From: Symbiodinium natans
Lineage: Eukaryota; Sar; Dinophyceae; Suessiales; Symbiodiniaceae
DNA length: 64,000 bases
Reading direction: 5' to 3'
Assembly: GCA_905221605.1 (NCBI GenBank)
Contig: CAJNDS010000846.1
Location: 727,501 to 791,500 of the forward strand
Shown here: one piece after another, positions 45,291-57,005 of the stretch
Layout of the letters: each line of letters opens with the position of its first letter
How positions within the stretch are numbered: position 1 is the stretch's first letter
Position numbers and translations under genes: made by a program
Notes under the pieces: model-generated
Databases searched by the model: none
What the model saw: only the letters and a program-made list of their open reading frames with translations
Told to the model about the DNA's origin: nothing

Positions 45291-45883
45291 ATATTTTCTG
45301 AAACTTCACAACTGTCAGGCATCCTCGCGCTTCTTTTTGCTGACCTTTGGCTGCAACCCCCACCTGTGGGATTTTTCCGGGCAGGGTTTGGGGTGCAGGG
45401 ATGTTTTTTGGGGGGGCTAACACCATGATGAGTGGAGGAGTCGAAGGTGGCCGACGAGGAGCTATTCGACCCATCCAGGTCGACATGCAAGTGCATGTGC
45501 ACGCCGTCGAAGTCCCCCTGCCTTGTAGTCCTCCGGCTGATGCACCCTAAACCCTAAACCTAAACCCTAAACCCTAAACCCTGAACCCTGAACCCTAAAC
45601 GTGGGCCAACATAGGGCTTCAGCAAGCGCAGGCCATATTGTCTTGTAGCCCGAAGTGGCTGCAAGCAATGGGGCGATCCATCGTAGGCCAACCGGCCATA
45701 AAAGAAGAGGTCTCACCCCTACACCCTAAACCTTGCTCCCGAAGTCCTAAAACAAGCATGCCACCCAGACAGCAAGTGCTTGCCAGGTCCTGAACTCCAA
45801 TGTCCGCTCCTGAGCACAAGCAGTACTGACACGTGTTCTGGAGCTTCTTCTGGGCACTTTTATGCATGTCAGACATCAGTATC
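45291..45883 (-). CDS. Three exons of an unidentified gene
   Basis: 45,883-45,790 (DMHKSAQKKLQNTCQYCLCS, with a C-x2-C-x-C cluster, GA donor), 45,517-45,424 (FDGVHMHLHVDLDGSNSSSS, GT donor) and 45,363-45,291 (VAAKGQQKEARGCLTVVKFQ, GT donor after a CCCACAG acceptor). They could be upstream exons of the gene at 40.2-44.0 kb. No family recognised. Confidence 0.5.
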
Positions 45884-46683
45884 CTAGCAGGTGATGACAC
45901 ACTCTCTGATATTTACCAATAACGGCTCTCAACGACTAACAAGACATCGGGGATTTGGGGCCAAGGTTGGCTTCAGGGCTTGAAGTCTTAGAGGCGTAAG
46001 GTCTAGGGGTGACGAACCAGGCTGCCCACCGGCTAGCCCCAACCCTCAACCCTGAAGCATCGGCCTCGAACCCTAAGAGCGCACCAGTGTTGCTCCAAAA
46101 GGGGCGGAGATTTCTGAACAACCCCATGGCCCTTCGCCGACGCCCTTAGACCCTAAAGCCAAGTTTTAAGCCCTTAAGCCCCTGCCATCTTCGGGGTTTA
46201 AGGTTTGGAGTTTTGGATTTAGGGCTTAGGAATTCCGAGCGGCGCAGCTATCAGACATCACCCTAAACGTAGGCGACGGAAGAGAAATCGAGACCTAGAC
46301 ACTTCACACAGCGAAGCCTGGAACCCAGCTCGAAAGCAACGCGTGTGTAGCCACGAGAAACTACAAGCGAGCAACCCTTGAACTTTGTTGACCCTGCTGA
46401 ACCCAGCTTAAAACCTTAAATACCTGAAACTTCAAGCGAGTATCCTAAACATTCTTAAACATTCCTAAACAGTCCTAAACATTCCTAAACATTCCTAAAC
46501 ATTCCTAAACATTCCTAATTAAACCAACCCCCACAAGACATCCCAACGTCTCCAGACAGCTCCACACCACGGGCTTCCAACCGGCGTACGAATAACAGCC
46601 CGAAACCCCGAACTCTCCACGCTCAGCCACAGTTGAAAAAGCCCGCTATTCCCAAAGCAGCAACCCTCAAATCTCCACAAGTT

Positions 46684-47424
46684 TTAGGCGTCCTGAAGTA
46701 GCTCCGGCCCTTTGCCAAAGTCTAGAAGTTCCAGGGCCTTTTGGCGGAAGGGCTTGGCGGCTGAGGGCTGCGCGTTGAAGCTTTTGACAGGTCTGCGCTT
46801 TCTGCTGCTTCCAGGCTGAGCGGTGTGGGGGTTGAACAAGTTCGGAAAAGTTTGGTCAGGTGAGCCGTGATTCGGAGCTGTGACACAAATCGGTTTTCGA
46901 ATTCTGCGCACGTTGGAGGCCACCTGCTCATCTTAAGAAAAACACATGTTCCCCAAAGCCTCCGTTGCTAAGCGCTGCTGCACGGCATTTAGCGGCTTTG
47001 GGCTTGAGGCTGCTTGCATTGGATCGCAGGCGTGCCATGTGGAAACGCTGGCCTGCTTTCCAGTGGCTACTCGACAGACTTGTTTCGGCCCCAGCATGAT
47101 CCCCAACAGTTGCCAAAAAACTCCTGAGTTCGGTGACTGCCGTGCCGCATGGGTAGGTTTGGGCTTGAATTCTGGGAGAAGGAAGTGGGCGTCGGTTGTT
47201 GTGGGACGGAGGCAGGCATGTCTGAACGACTGTGTCGGGAATGGCGCATCTGAAACTGCTTAGGGGGCAGCGCGTTGCTCGTATCCACGCGCTCTCAAGG
47301 CTATTTGCTCACGAGCAAGTGACGATGCCGAAAGAAGTGCGAGGCGACATTTTTGCAAGCAAGTCTAGATACCTGATACCTGTTCCAGTTTCTGAAGTTG
47401 TCGTCCTTGTCGAGTAGGAACTAG
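46684..47424 (-). CDS. C-terminal exons of an unidentified protein
   Basis: Three exons join in phase 0: 47,424-47,380 (LVPTRQGRQLQKLEQ, TTCACAG acceptor and GTATCAG donor), 47,255-47,124 (QMRHSRHSRSDMPASVPQQ, GA donor) and 46,923-46,684, which ends at a stop (VASNVRRIRKPICVTAP..KALELLDFGKGPELLQDA). The polypeptide is basic, Ser/Pro/Gln-rich and probably disordered until a short helical end. A further upstream exon is likely near 47,800-47,860 (NAFEPNIVDQDVK). This marks a transcription-unit end at 46,684. Confidence 0.6.
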
Positions 47425-48059
47425 CTGTGAAGATAAGGCGCAGACGTCGGCATACAGTGCTCGCAGTTTCGATATTTTCACGCCTCTTGAATTGAAACAG
47501 TGATACATAATCAAAACACGCAGTCACCCACTCATGTATTTTGAGGTACCTCGTCTGCTTACAAATCTGTCTACGGGTCATACTGCCAGGGCCGACATTT
47601 TCCGTTACCGATTTTGGGCGATTCTACAACTACGCTGCGCTGCAGGAACTTTGTTGTACAGCTCCTTTTGACTACCTCTTCAAATCTGGACACATGGTTG
47701 TTCTTTACCTTTTTGCTCTGGCTGGCTGATCTACTAGCAGCCATGAGCCGGGGATAGAACGCTCTCCAACAGGTGACCCTGTTCCTAACCAAGGCTCATC
47801 CGTCCGCGGGCCTTCACATCTTGGTCAACAATGTTTGGCTCGAAAGCATTCGAAAGCCAACTGGAGGGATGTCTTTTTCGCTGTGCCCATCTGATTCTGC
47901 ATGACAAAAATGGCTGCATGTCGCGTACACGCTTATGCCAAAAGCTTGAGAAAGTAGCGTAGACGGTCAAGATCAAGAAGCTATGTCTTCGTATCCTGAA
48001 GTTGCAAGACGATGGCTCGATGTTGTGCACCTATACCGAAGAATACCCAGATGATATGA

Positions 48060-48689
48060 ACTTCATGCCCATGAACTATGTAACTAGAGACTGAAGGATT
48101 CGCAAGGATTGAATTAGCCTAAACCCTAAACCCTAAAAACCCGAAACCCTAAATCCTCTGACCCAGCTTAAGCAATGAAGCCAAGAACGCCTGGGCATTC
48201 ATGGTTGAACCCCCACAAGTTCAGCCAAGACCCAGACCCCTGAGGCCCGAAACGCTGCATTCTTGTTTGCAAGAGCTCAAGGTATTTGAAAAAGCTCCGA
48301 GCATATAGGTGGCCTCCAACTTTTGGATGACACTCTCAACAAACAGACTTACATGAGGTCGTGACAAACACCCCCTTTCACCTAGTTCGCGCTGAAGTCA
48401 ATGTATCCGGAAGTGCCACTTGCTGGCCAAGGAATTCCTTCTAGACCCTAAGCCACAAAAACCCTTTCGCCTGAAAAACGCCGAGCTGGGAAGACACAAA
48501 CAGATCCTGGCACATGTCAAGCGCATGGCCTGCGGCTCAGCCAAGAGTGCCCCCGCAGGGAACCGCCGGGCACTATGCCGCGTGAGAGGCCTCTGCTCGT
48601 ATATACAATACAACATATTGAGCATTAATGATCTGAATATTGAGTATAAGAAGTGGACGAACAAATGTGCGACATTAAATCCTAGATAT

Positions 48690-48720
<31 letters not shown>

Positions 48721-49360
48721 CACGTGCCTTTATTTGCAAACTTGTATCTATTCTCATATTTGTCTTTACACTTGGTATTCCCCACGCACCTACGTTACGT
48801 TGTGTCTGGCTTTGGGTATATCCTAGATCTGGATAAATAAAGAAATACACATATGTGTATACATATATATATATACATACATACACACATGTGCGTTTAT
48901 AAATATGTTCTGTATGTTGAATAGTAGATGCTAGATGTTGAATGTTGAATGCTAAGTCTGAGATATCAGAGTAAAGATAAATGGTGATACAAAATTCACG
49001 GTTATTAAAGTATTTACCATTAAGTAGGACATGACAACGTTAAAATATAGAATTAACATGCTAAATGAAAACAGTTTCAGATGAAGCATTAAATGATATG
49101 TTAAACTAAATACTAAGTTCTAAAGGCTAACGTTCAACAACTAATGCTTCCAGGTTTGAAGTTCGACACGAACTGCAACAAGTTGAAAAATTGAGCATAG
49201 TATAGCCCTGCCTAGACTCTCAAAGTACCCATAGCAATGGACGAGAAAACCCTGCATGTAGGGCGAAGGACTGCCAACATGGCCACCGCCACGGCTAGAT
49301 ATTGAAACCTAAACCCTAAACCCTTTTCCCTAAACCCTAAACCCTAAACCCTATAAACCC
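48060..49360. other. AT-rich stretch with little coding signal
   Basis: Contains a possible minus exon at about 48,188-48,216 (AFLASLLKLG), an island at 48,420-48,600 open on both strands, an AT microsatellite and an AT-rich block (48,895-49,160) of repeated words such as GATGTTGAATGTTGAATGC. No gene assigned. Confidence 0.4.
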
Positions 49361-49724
49361 TATAACACCCTAAACTTCAGTTCTTGGGAAGACTTCGGAT
49401 TTGTTCTTTACGGTACAGGGTTTAGGGCTTAGGTCGCTAAGCCCATGGAGCTGACCGACAACGATGTCAAGAAGATTCTGGAAGTGGGATGAGCGGAGTA
49501 GGGTGTTGCGGTAAAGTGGACCGAAGTCTGTTGCGTGTAAGATACTATTGTGATTAATATTAGCATTGTTCATATTTATAAATATTCTAATAGTACAGAA
49601 AATATTATTACTCATATTCATTTTAGGTGAAAAGAGAACGGTTTGTACATTCGGCGATGATCGTCGACGTGCTGTTGCACGGCTTTCGAGCGCAGTGTCG
49701 TGATGCCGTTTGCAGGATACGTAT

Positions 49725-50390
49725 CTAGCGCTTGTAGGGACATGATAGTAGTTGTTTGGGCTCATGTGCGCAAGCCCCTGAGCCACAAAGCCCAGGTATT
49801 GCGCCAAGGCACTTCACGTCGCCGTCTCCGCTGTGACCCAGTCGGTGCACCAGCTTCTCCTCAGTTGAGGGTCGTGTCCCCATGATCAAGCCAATAAAAC
49901 GAGTCTTCAATACTCAGAGGAAAGGGAGGCGGTAATATTTTCGGGGACGAAAGGGATCTCCTCAATCCCACAGCGAACTAAAAGGGCACCCCTCCTCCTG
50001 TTGCTGCTGCTGGTGGTGCTGTTGTTGTCGCTCTTCTTCGTTTTGTTCTTGTCCTCCTAATTGCCCCTCCGGCCCCCTCCCTTCTCCCTCCCGAGAAACA
50101 AACAAAACCGAACCCTCCACCCTGCACCCACATCGAAGCCCTTGTCTGCTTTGGGCGTCGCCGGCTGTGGGCGACAGCCACATTACACAGTGGGCCTCAA
50201 GGGATCCCTGCGCCACAACTAAGCCCGCAAATCAAGGAGCCATCGTCGTGCGCTTCAGCACCTCTGTGGGCGCCAGCAGTGTGGACGAAGCTCTCCTTTG
50301 GAAAAGTGGGGGGGGTTTCGGGGGGGTTCATCCCCACGTCTACGTATGCCAATCGGTGTCCCGCTGCTCTGCTCTGGCCTAAACAAAAGG
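49725..50390 (-). CDS. Exon islands, unidentified
   Basis: Minus-strand islands: near 49,865-49,815 (EEKLVHRLGHSGDGDVK after CTGAG), 50,090-49,980 (a Gln/Glu-rich stretch, EEERQQQHHQQQQQEE) and about 50,300-50,260 (ESFVHTAGAHR, GT donor). Each is also open on the plus strand, so strand and boundaries are tentative. Confidence 0.3.
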
Positions 50391-50846
50391 AGATCACCAT
50401 TATCAGAATTATGTAAAGCACGTACGTTGTTCATTCGGGCTCGGAAGTATGTCAGGCATTAAGGGTTTAGAGCTTTGTTGGGCAGGTTATGGCCGAGCAT
50501 TTAAGGCCTATGGGGTTGAGGGCTAAGCTTCTGAGACAGAGGCTTGGGCTAGCCCCCGACCCTCGGAAGTCAATGTCAGCAAAAAAAGCCCCCCTCGAAT
50601 GCCATCCGAGATGCGGAATGACCACGCAGTCCTACAACAGTCCGAATATTCCCAGGGTGGCCAGGAGGGGAGGGGGGTGGGGGGTGGGTGGAGGGAGGCA
50701 AGGGAAGGGTGGCTCTTTGGGAGCGTTGTTCGGCTATGGCTCGATTGCAGAGGAAGGGTTTGGCTTTGTTTTGCAGCATTGGGCTTCGATTCCCTAATGT
50801 GGGTACAACAAACCGGATGTGGAAGCGGTGGAGTTGTCCACCAAGC

Positions 50847-53349
50847 TGCAACAACAAAATGTGAGAGGCGATCAAAGGCATACTCAGCATCCCTGACAGT
50901 CATATCAGCCAGCGCATCTGGCACGTCCTGAATACTGTATTGCAAGGCACCAGAGGCTACTTTGCAACTAAAACAACTACGCCCCGTCCAAGCACATCCA
51001 GCTAGAGATCGCCCGCACATGACACAACTCCTCACGGCAATGCTACATGCAATCCGAAGAGTAAGAGCGGGCAAATGAACAAGTCATCCATCAGCTAAGC
51101 AAGCCACAGCTTCTCAGAAGACGGTGGAAACAGCAAAAACAAAAACAAGAACAGTAGAACTGCTACTCAAACAAAGACTGCAATTACCAGACTCCAACCA
51201 GTCCGGGGCGAGGAGGCCCCGCTTGTGAATGTCGTCCAGCACCAAGGCAGCATCCTGACTAGGACATGGATAACTTGTAACATCTCTACTGCTGAACTGA
51301 ACTAGAAACTGTGTACTAAGTAGCAATATACTGACTACAGTCGTTGCTATCACAGTTGCGCTGAATTGCCCATATCGATGTTGATGCCATCCGGCTTTTG
51401 GTGAAGACCGACGGAACAAGCAGGGGAAGACTACGAAATCAGCCAACCCTCCAAGCGGTGCAACAATGCTTAATGCGGGTTTTGGCCGCTGCACATATAC
51501 AGCATGTAAATGCTCACCCCCTCCCTTCAAGAAAAAACCAACACAACCGTGTTGTATTCCCGAAACCCAACACCCCAATCCGCAGAAAGCTCAACACTCG
51601 GAGCGCCTCGTTGCCAGCCATGTCGCCTGTCAGAACTGAGGGCTGAAGCACTCCTTCGCCCTCGAACCTGAACCTGTATGGGTGCAGTGTTCAGTACTGA
51701 GGAGACGACTATAAATCATCTCAAACCCCTTAGCCTCTGCACCCTCAAAAATACAGTCGCTGATTGCAGCTCTTCAATGGCAGAGGGGCCGAGGATCTCG
51801 TGCACGAGCAGGGTGTAGCAGCCTGCCAGAAATGGCTGCTCAGGCAAGCCGTCTTAAGCAGACTAAGCTGATTTCATTCTTGGAGTAAGGCTCGGGCCTT
51901 GGTAGTGCAACCTTTGACGGTTTCAGTTTACTTGCCTAAGTCCCAGCTACTGTTGGAGTAAAGGCGCTTTGGACAAGTCATCTCGGACGCGAGGGCCGCG
52001 GTAGCAGCCTTTTGTTTTTTGTTCGCTTCACTTGCAACTGGTCGCTGTCTTCTAACTCGCGGTGTCGGATGGCATTGGGCAATGAACTCTGCCGCAGGCT
52101 TGGCGAGAGCCGTAATGCAGCAGCACGAAGCCAACAAATCTTGCACAAATTGGAAAAAGGTGTGTCTTTTGTGAAGCTTTACTGAGGTTGTCAAGGACTC
52201 ACGAGCATGTGCAGCTTCGGAGATGGCATCATGCCCCGAGCAGGATTGGGACACGCCTTTCCCCAGTGCATCAGCCACTGCTGACTGCTTGGGGGCACTT
52301 AGACCCCTGTCGAAGCCATACGGGGGTTTCCGAAACTTAGGGGTACCTTCTTGGGGTCCTTGTTATCAGGGGATCCTACTACTTGGAGATTTATATTTGG
52401 GTCCCCGCCGCCATTCTCGCAAACCCCCATCTGCTAGAGTACAAGGAGGCTGAACCTAAGGTCTGCCACAGGCTCGGCAGAACGCCAATACAACACGCCG
52501 ATGCCATGCTAGCATCCCACTGCCTGCCGTTGTACGATGAACAAGAGTGGGCATGTCGCTGTAAATCAAACACTGCAACAGGGATTCGGAGGTTCTCAAA
52601 AACTCAGGAACATGAAGTCTTCGAACTGCGACACGCCCCGTGTTTTTCCTGTGCAAAGACCGGCCTTTCGCCATTCACCAGCGGCCTGGAGCACTATGGA
52701 CACGATCAAGCCCCATGTGCAGGTTTCCCGACAACTAGGAGTCCCTGCGTCGGGTGGGGTCCCTGTAAGATGATTCGACATGATTGTTTTTATATATTTG
52801 GGGATGTCAAGGGGGGACCCGAATCTCGGAAAATCCCTTGTCGAAACTTAAGAGCTGCGGGTCTTGGATCCCATGACGATTTCTCATGGGAGCAGCTGCT
52901 CGTGCGATCCAGGCTGCGCCAACCCGTGATCAGGTTCATTCCCCTTGCGTTTCTGCAATGTCGCAGCTTGACTATGCTATTTAGGGTTTAGGGTTTAGGG
53001 TTTAGGGCTTAGGGCTTAGGGTTTAGGGTTTAAGGTTTAGGGTTTAGGGTTTAGGGTACACCCATGCTACTACTGCATCCCCTTCCAAACCCAGCCACCG
53101 AATCGGGCGGATGGCGCATCATCCGAGCAGGAACATGAGCGGTGACGGGAACATGCTTAACGCAAGCGCCGCTCTGCCCAGAAGCCAGAACCCGAATCGC
53201 ATACAGAAAAACCGAATTCAAGCTGGAACTCTCTCTGGGCAAGGTGTGCCTTTTCTTCTGGTACTAAAATCCGACATGCAGTCATGTTCCTCCAAAATCA
53301 AACAAACTTTCTCAGCTAAGGAGGCCCGATCCCATCCCAGATCTGATGC
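50847..53349 (-). CDS. Exons of unidentified gene(s), with paired look-alike exons after membrane segments
   Basis: 53,349-53,250 (DLGWDRASLAEKVCLILEEH), a 52,240-51,928 island (KLHKRHTFFQFVQDLLAS.. then a Lys/Ala-rich tail and stop), 51,254-51,188 (AALVLDDIHKRGLLAPDW, GTAATT donor) and 50,927-50,847 (DVPDALADMTVRDAEYAF). Upstream of both the 53.3-kb and 51.2-kb exons, minus frames contain a hydrophobic stretch (LTLLAIILLLLTSVLEV; TTVVSILLLSTQFLV) followed by a Cys-Pro region. The two may be duplicated units of a membrane protein. No family recognised. Confidence 0.4.
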
Positions 53350-53916
53350 CTGACACGGCTTGGAAGGCAGTATCTGCATAGCACTACACGAGCACACGTC
53401 CATAGTGTAGGAAGCCGAAAATACAGGGAAGTAGGAGAAATGGCTCACTTCGAGCACACTGGTAAGCAGGAGCAAGATGATCGCGAGCAGTGTCAGGCTC
53501 TTCGAATCCCAAAGCTGTAAGCCATGCACACCACCAGCGATCCGGCACATGGAGGCTATGGTCAGGACACTTGGGACCAAGCTGCGCGGAAGGAGAGGAA
53601 TCTGATGTATGCGTGTGTACATACATACCTACCTACATACATACCTACATACATACATACATGCATACATACATACATACATACATACATACATGTACAT
53701 GACCGAACTGATCTGAAGTGATCCGAGCGCTTGCTCCCAACGCACCTGACAATCACTCTGGCGGGTGCACCGCGGAAAATAGACAGTTGAACGCCGAATC
53801 ACAGCTAGCGTTCTAAAGCAAATTGCGGGTGGCGCAGTAAGTATGATCAACAGCTAGTCGAATCTGATACACTTGCTCAGGCAACGCCACAGTCTGCTTC
53901 CAGACCATCCGCAGGT

Positions 53917-54756
53917 TCAGGGGAGCAGATGGTACAACTCAGGGACTGGGTTGATACCTTGCTTGCGGCAGTAGCGAGAGAAGTGCTTGCAGAGATCGTC
54001 CAGCAAGGTTGTCAGCTGCTTGATCCCTTCGTCCAAGTCCTGCTGGGTTTCACATCGTAGCACCACTTCCACCGGGTTGTTCATCTCGTTGACTCGGATG
54101 TAGCCGTTGCATGCCTTCCGGATCGGACGAAGGTTGGCACATCTGCGTCCGATGATACGAGGAACAAGATCGAAGTCAGCATGCCTGGCGGCATCAAATC
54201 CATGGAAGACGAAGCGGCACATGAATCGCCTTCCAGCCTTTCGCGCGGATTTTCCCGCTTGCCCTCTGAGCTCGAGGCAAGCTTGGGGGTCTCCGGCGAC
54301 GTGGGGCGACACTGGCCTCTCGAGTCCAGGTGGGGGCCTGACAACACTTTGGGGCAAAGATGGGGAGGTCGTAGAGAATTGGGCCAACTTCTTTTCTGGC
54401 GGGGTGCTCAAGCAAGTGAACCTGCCAGCTCGTGATTCGGAAGCCATCAAGGCTGCCAGAGCTGAGAGCTCTTCGGTGTGCTTGTCACGACGGCGATCGC
54501 CTTCCAACATGGTCACGAGACTTGCGCCTTCATAGGCGTGAGGACGTGCCAGGAAGTGCGAGGCAAAGCAGAAGTTGACGTAGGACTGTGTGAGCTGCTC
54601 TAAGAGAGCGTCATCGATGTCTGCCAGCTTGATCACCTTGTGGGGCTTCTCTCCATGTCCTTGTGACTTTCCGACGGCTCCAAGAGGGCGAGGTAGTTGG
54701 CTGACCCACTGGACAAACTCAACCGGCTTGGACTGGATGCTGGAAGACAACACCAT
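53917..54756 (-). CDS. KH-domain RNA-binding protein
   Basis: A 279-codon frame from an ATG with good context (GCCATGG) to a stop, the longest non-element open frame with gene character. The first ~170 residues are low-complexity with an AYEGASLVTMLEGDRR segment and a Pro-rich linker (RPPPGLERP). Residues ~190-265 fit a single KH fold: FHGFDAARHADFDLVPRIIG, then RRCANLRPIRKACNGYIRV, and a helix rich in Gln/Leu. The GxxG loop is GRRC, with Cys in place of the last Gly. Single-KH proteins of this kind are common in dinoflagellates. RNA binding is inferred. Confidence 0.65.
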   Translation of the reverse strand: MVLSSSIQSKPVEFVQWVSQLPRPLGAVGKSQGHGEKPHKVIKLADIDDALLEQLTQSYVNFCFASHFLARPHAYEGASLVTMLEGDRRRDKHTEELSALAALMASESRAGRFTCLSTPPEKKLAQFSTTSPSLPQSVVRPPPGLERPVSPHVAGDPQACLELRGQAGKSARKAGRRFMCRFVFHGFDAARHADFDLVPRIIGRRCANLRPIRKACNGYIRVNEMNNPVEVVLRCETQQDLDEGIKQLTTLLDDLCKHFSRYCRKQGINPVPELYHLLP

Positions 54757-54904
54757 GGCCAAAGATTGAAGCTCGAGGACAACAAGGACCTATCTCTTCG
54801 CTACGCGCGCAAGCCGCAAGCCAAAAGCTTCAGACGTTGGCTGAAGGGTGCTCCCTCCACCCCCTAACCCCCCCCCCCCCCCAAAAAAAAAAGCTAAGAA
54901 TAGT

Positions 54905-54938
<34 letters not shown>

Positions 54939-55056
54939 TTCATCTTCATCATCATCATCATCATCAAAATATTAATACGAAATAATCATAATGATAATGA
55001 TAATAATAGCAATAATAACAATAAGAATAATAATAACAATAATAATAATAATAATG
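54905..55056. repeat. ATC then AAT trinucleotide repeats
   Basis: (ATC)n with a few TTC units followed by AAT/AATAAC repeats. It makes a poly-Ile/Asn frame on the plus strand that is not a gene. Confidence 0.9.
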
Positions 55057-55172
55057 CCTGGGTGCTCAAACCGTAAGACCCCCACTGCCTTTGCCCCGGA
55101 GCTGGAGACCAGGATCAGTTGAGAGGCCGCAGAAGAGCTGCAGCTCCTTCAGGGGTTCTCAAGGTTTGTTGG

Positions 55173-55360
55173 TGTAGGGTTTAGGGTTTAGGGTTTAGGG
55201 TTTAGGGTTTAGGGTTTAGGGTTTAGGGTTTAGGGTTTAGGGTTTAGGGTTTAGGGTTTAGGGTTTAGGGTTTAGGGTTTAGGGTTTAGGGTTTAGGGTT
55301 TAGGGTTAGGGTTTAGGGTTTAGGGTTTAGGGTTTAGGTTTTAGGTTTTAGGGTTTAGGG
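55173..55360. repeat. TTTAGGG array, about 26 copies
   Basis: Near-perfect tandem heptamers in a region without a recognised exon. Confidence 0.97.
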
Positions 55361-55732
55361 GGTTCTAACCTAGGCCCGCAAAAAGTCTCTCGTGCGCCTT
55401 TGGGTTGAAGATAGGGTCCCACACCCCGCAGACCTTTGGCCGCAACGCCTTTTGTAACCTAGAGACCTGAACCAAGACCCCCAAGTCCCTCCCAGAAACA
55501 GCAAACCCGAACCTCGGATTCCATGCACCTGCATGTTCATCATCGCCGACGAGCCTTACACCCTAAACCCTGCCAGCGCGCTGGGATGGCCATTTGAAGG
55601 CTACGGCCAACAGCTCCTGTTTCCCAAGCTCGTCGCTGCTGAGGCGAACTGAAACCACATCTTTTTCGCCTCAGGGTGCAAAAAGGGGCAAGGGCAGGGG
55701 GGAAGCCCTTGTAGGCCTGTACAGAACGAAGC

Positions 55733-56759
55733 TCATGGGCCCTGTGTTGCAGCTGGCACAGCAGCTGATAGTCTCACATATCTCAATGTCTCAATGTTCC
55801 TGTTGCTGCAGTGAGTAGCCTTTTTCACCTCAAGGCAAAGTGTTCCAAAGGCTCCGCAGCAGCCGTAATGGACAACAGACAAGAGGATCAACCAAAATGC
55901 CCCATGCTTGTCACTCAAGCTTGAGACCAGGAGAACCGCGCGAGGAGAGTAGCCCACACCGACCCCAAAAGCCCCAGCCCTAAACCCTAAACCCGAAACC
56001 CTAAACCCCAAACCCTAAACCAGGGTGAACTTTCGGAAGGCTTGTGGATCCATTTGTGCCGTGCTTGGCCAAGGTACGCCGGACCTCCTGCACGCTGGGC
56101 AGCCTGCAACATCGGAGCTCATACTTCCCGTGAGCCCCAAGCCTTTAGGCTTTAAAAGTCTCAAGTCTTCGGGTATGGGCGTCTACGACATTTCACTATA
56201 GTCGCTAGGGTGAATTGGCTCTGGGTTCAAGGGCAACACTGCCGCAGACAACTGCTGCGGACATCTGCCATCATCTGCTGAGAGGGACTCCCCTCCTTCC
56301 ACGTCGGCGCTGTTGGCTACTCTTCGACTTCTCCTCCCCCTTACAGCTACCACCTACCACCTAACCCCCTGCTTCAGAGACCAACAGAAGAGCTCGCCAG
56401 AGCTGAATGTTTTCAGATCGTGGAGATTCATAGGGTTTTTCAGACCGTGAAAATTGATTAAGGCACTAAATCTGCACGACATGACCGTAGAAGTATGAAA
56501 CACGTTAAGTCCTTTGTGAGTTCCACATGGTGCTTGCTTTCTAGCCGCTGACACTAGGAACCCTATAAACCCCCTAAAACCCTGTAACCCTAAACCCTCA
56601 ACCCTATAAACCCTTAACCCTATAAACCCTAAAACCCTGTAAGCCCAGGAAGCTGAAGGTCTCTGCCGAGCTGCGCTGCCCAGGAGGGAAGGATGCGGCC
56701 AGTGCCGCCCGGCTCCTGTCGAGCCTTTGCGGCGCGTGGGCGCACGGCACTTCATGCTC
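55733..56759 (-). CDS. Exons of unidentified gene(s), one with a membrane segment
   Basis: 56,759-56,645 (EHEVPCAHAPQRLDRSRAAL, acceptor in AT microsatellite, GC donor), 56,103 to about 56,060 (LPSVQEVRRTLAKH) and a terminal frame 55,985-55,733 with a hydrophobic helix (GAFWLILLSVVHYGCCG) and a Cys/Arg tail ending in a stop. They may follow the methyltransferase exons as part of one gene; phases were not checked throughout. The 56.7-kb island also has an open plus frame. Confidence 0.4.
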
Positions 56760-57005
56760 CTGGGTATATGCATGGGCCCATTTTATATACATATATGTGT
56801 GTGTACATATATGTGTCTACATACCTTCAAATTTTGTGCTTAGTAAACTAGATCAGTATGTCTATCTATGTATATACACATACTATATACACATACATAT
56901 ATATATATATACACATATACACACATATATATATATATTGACTGAAACTGGACAAGACTCGACTAGTTTAGCATATCGGCCTTTGACTACGTAGACAACG
57001 GGGGC

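Larger units (their letters stand above)
54763..55730. other. Spacer upstream of the KH gene
   Basis: C-rich tract, ATC/AAT microsatellite, TTTAGGG array and a unique stretch (55,380-55,720) with open frames on both strands but no recognised exon. Confidence 0.5.

Noticed and set aside
54800-54845. Relic of the dinoflagellate spliced leader upstream of the KH gene (TTTTGGCT)
   Set aside because: Only 8 matching bases; too weak to claim.
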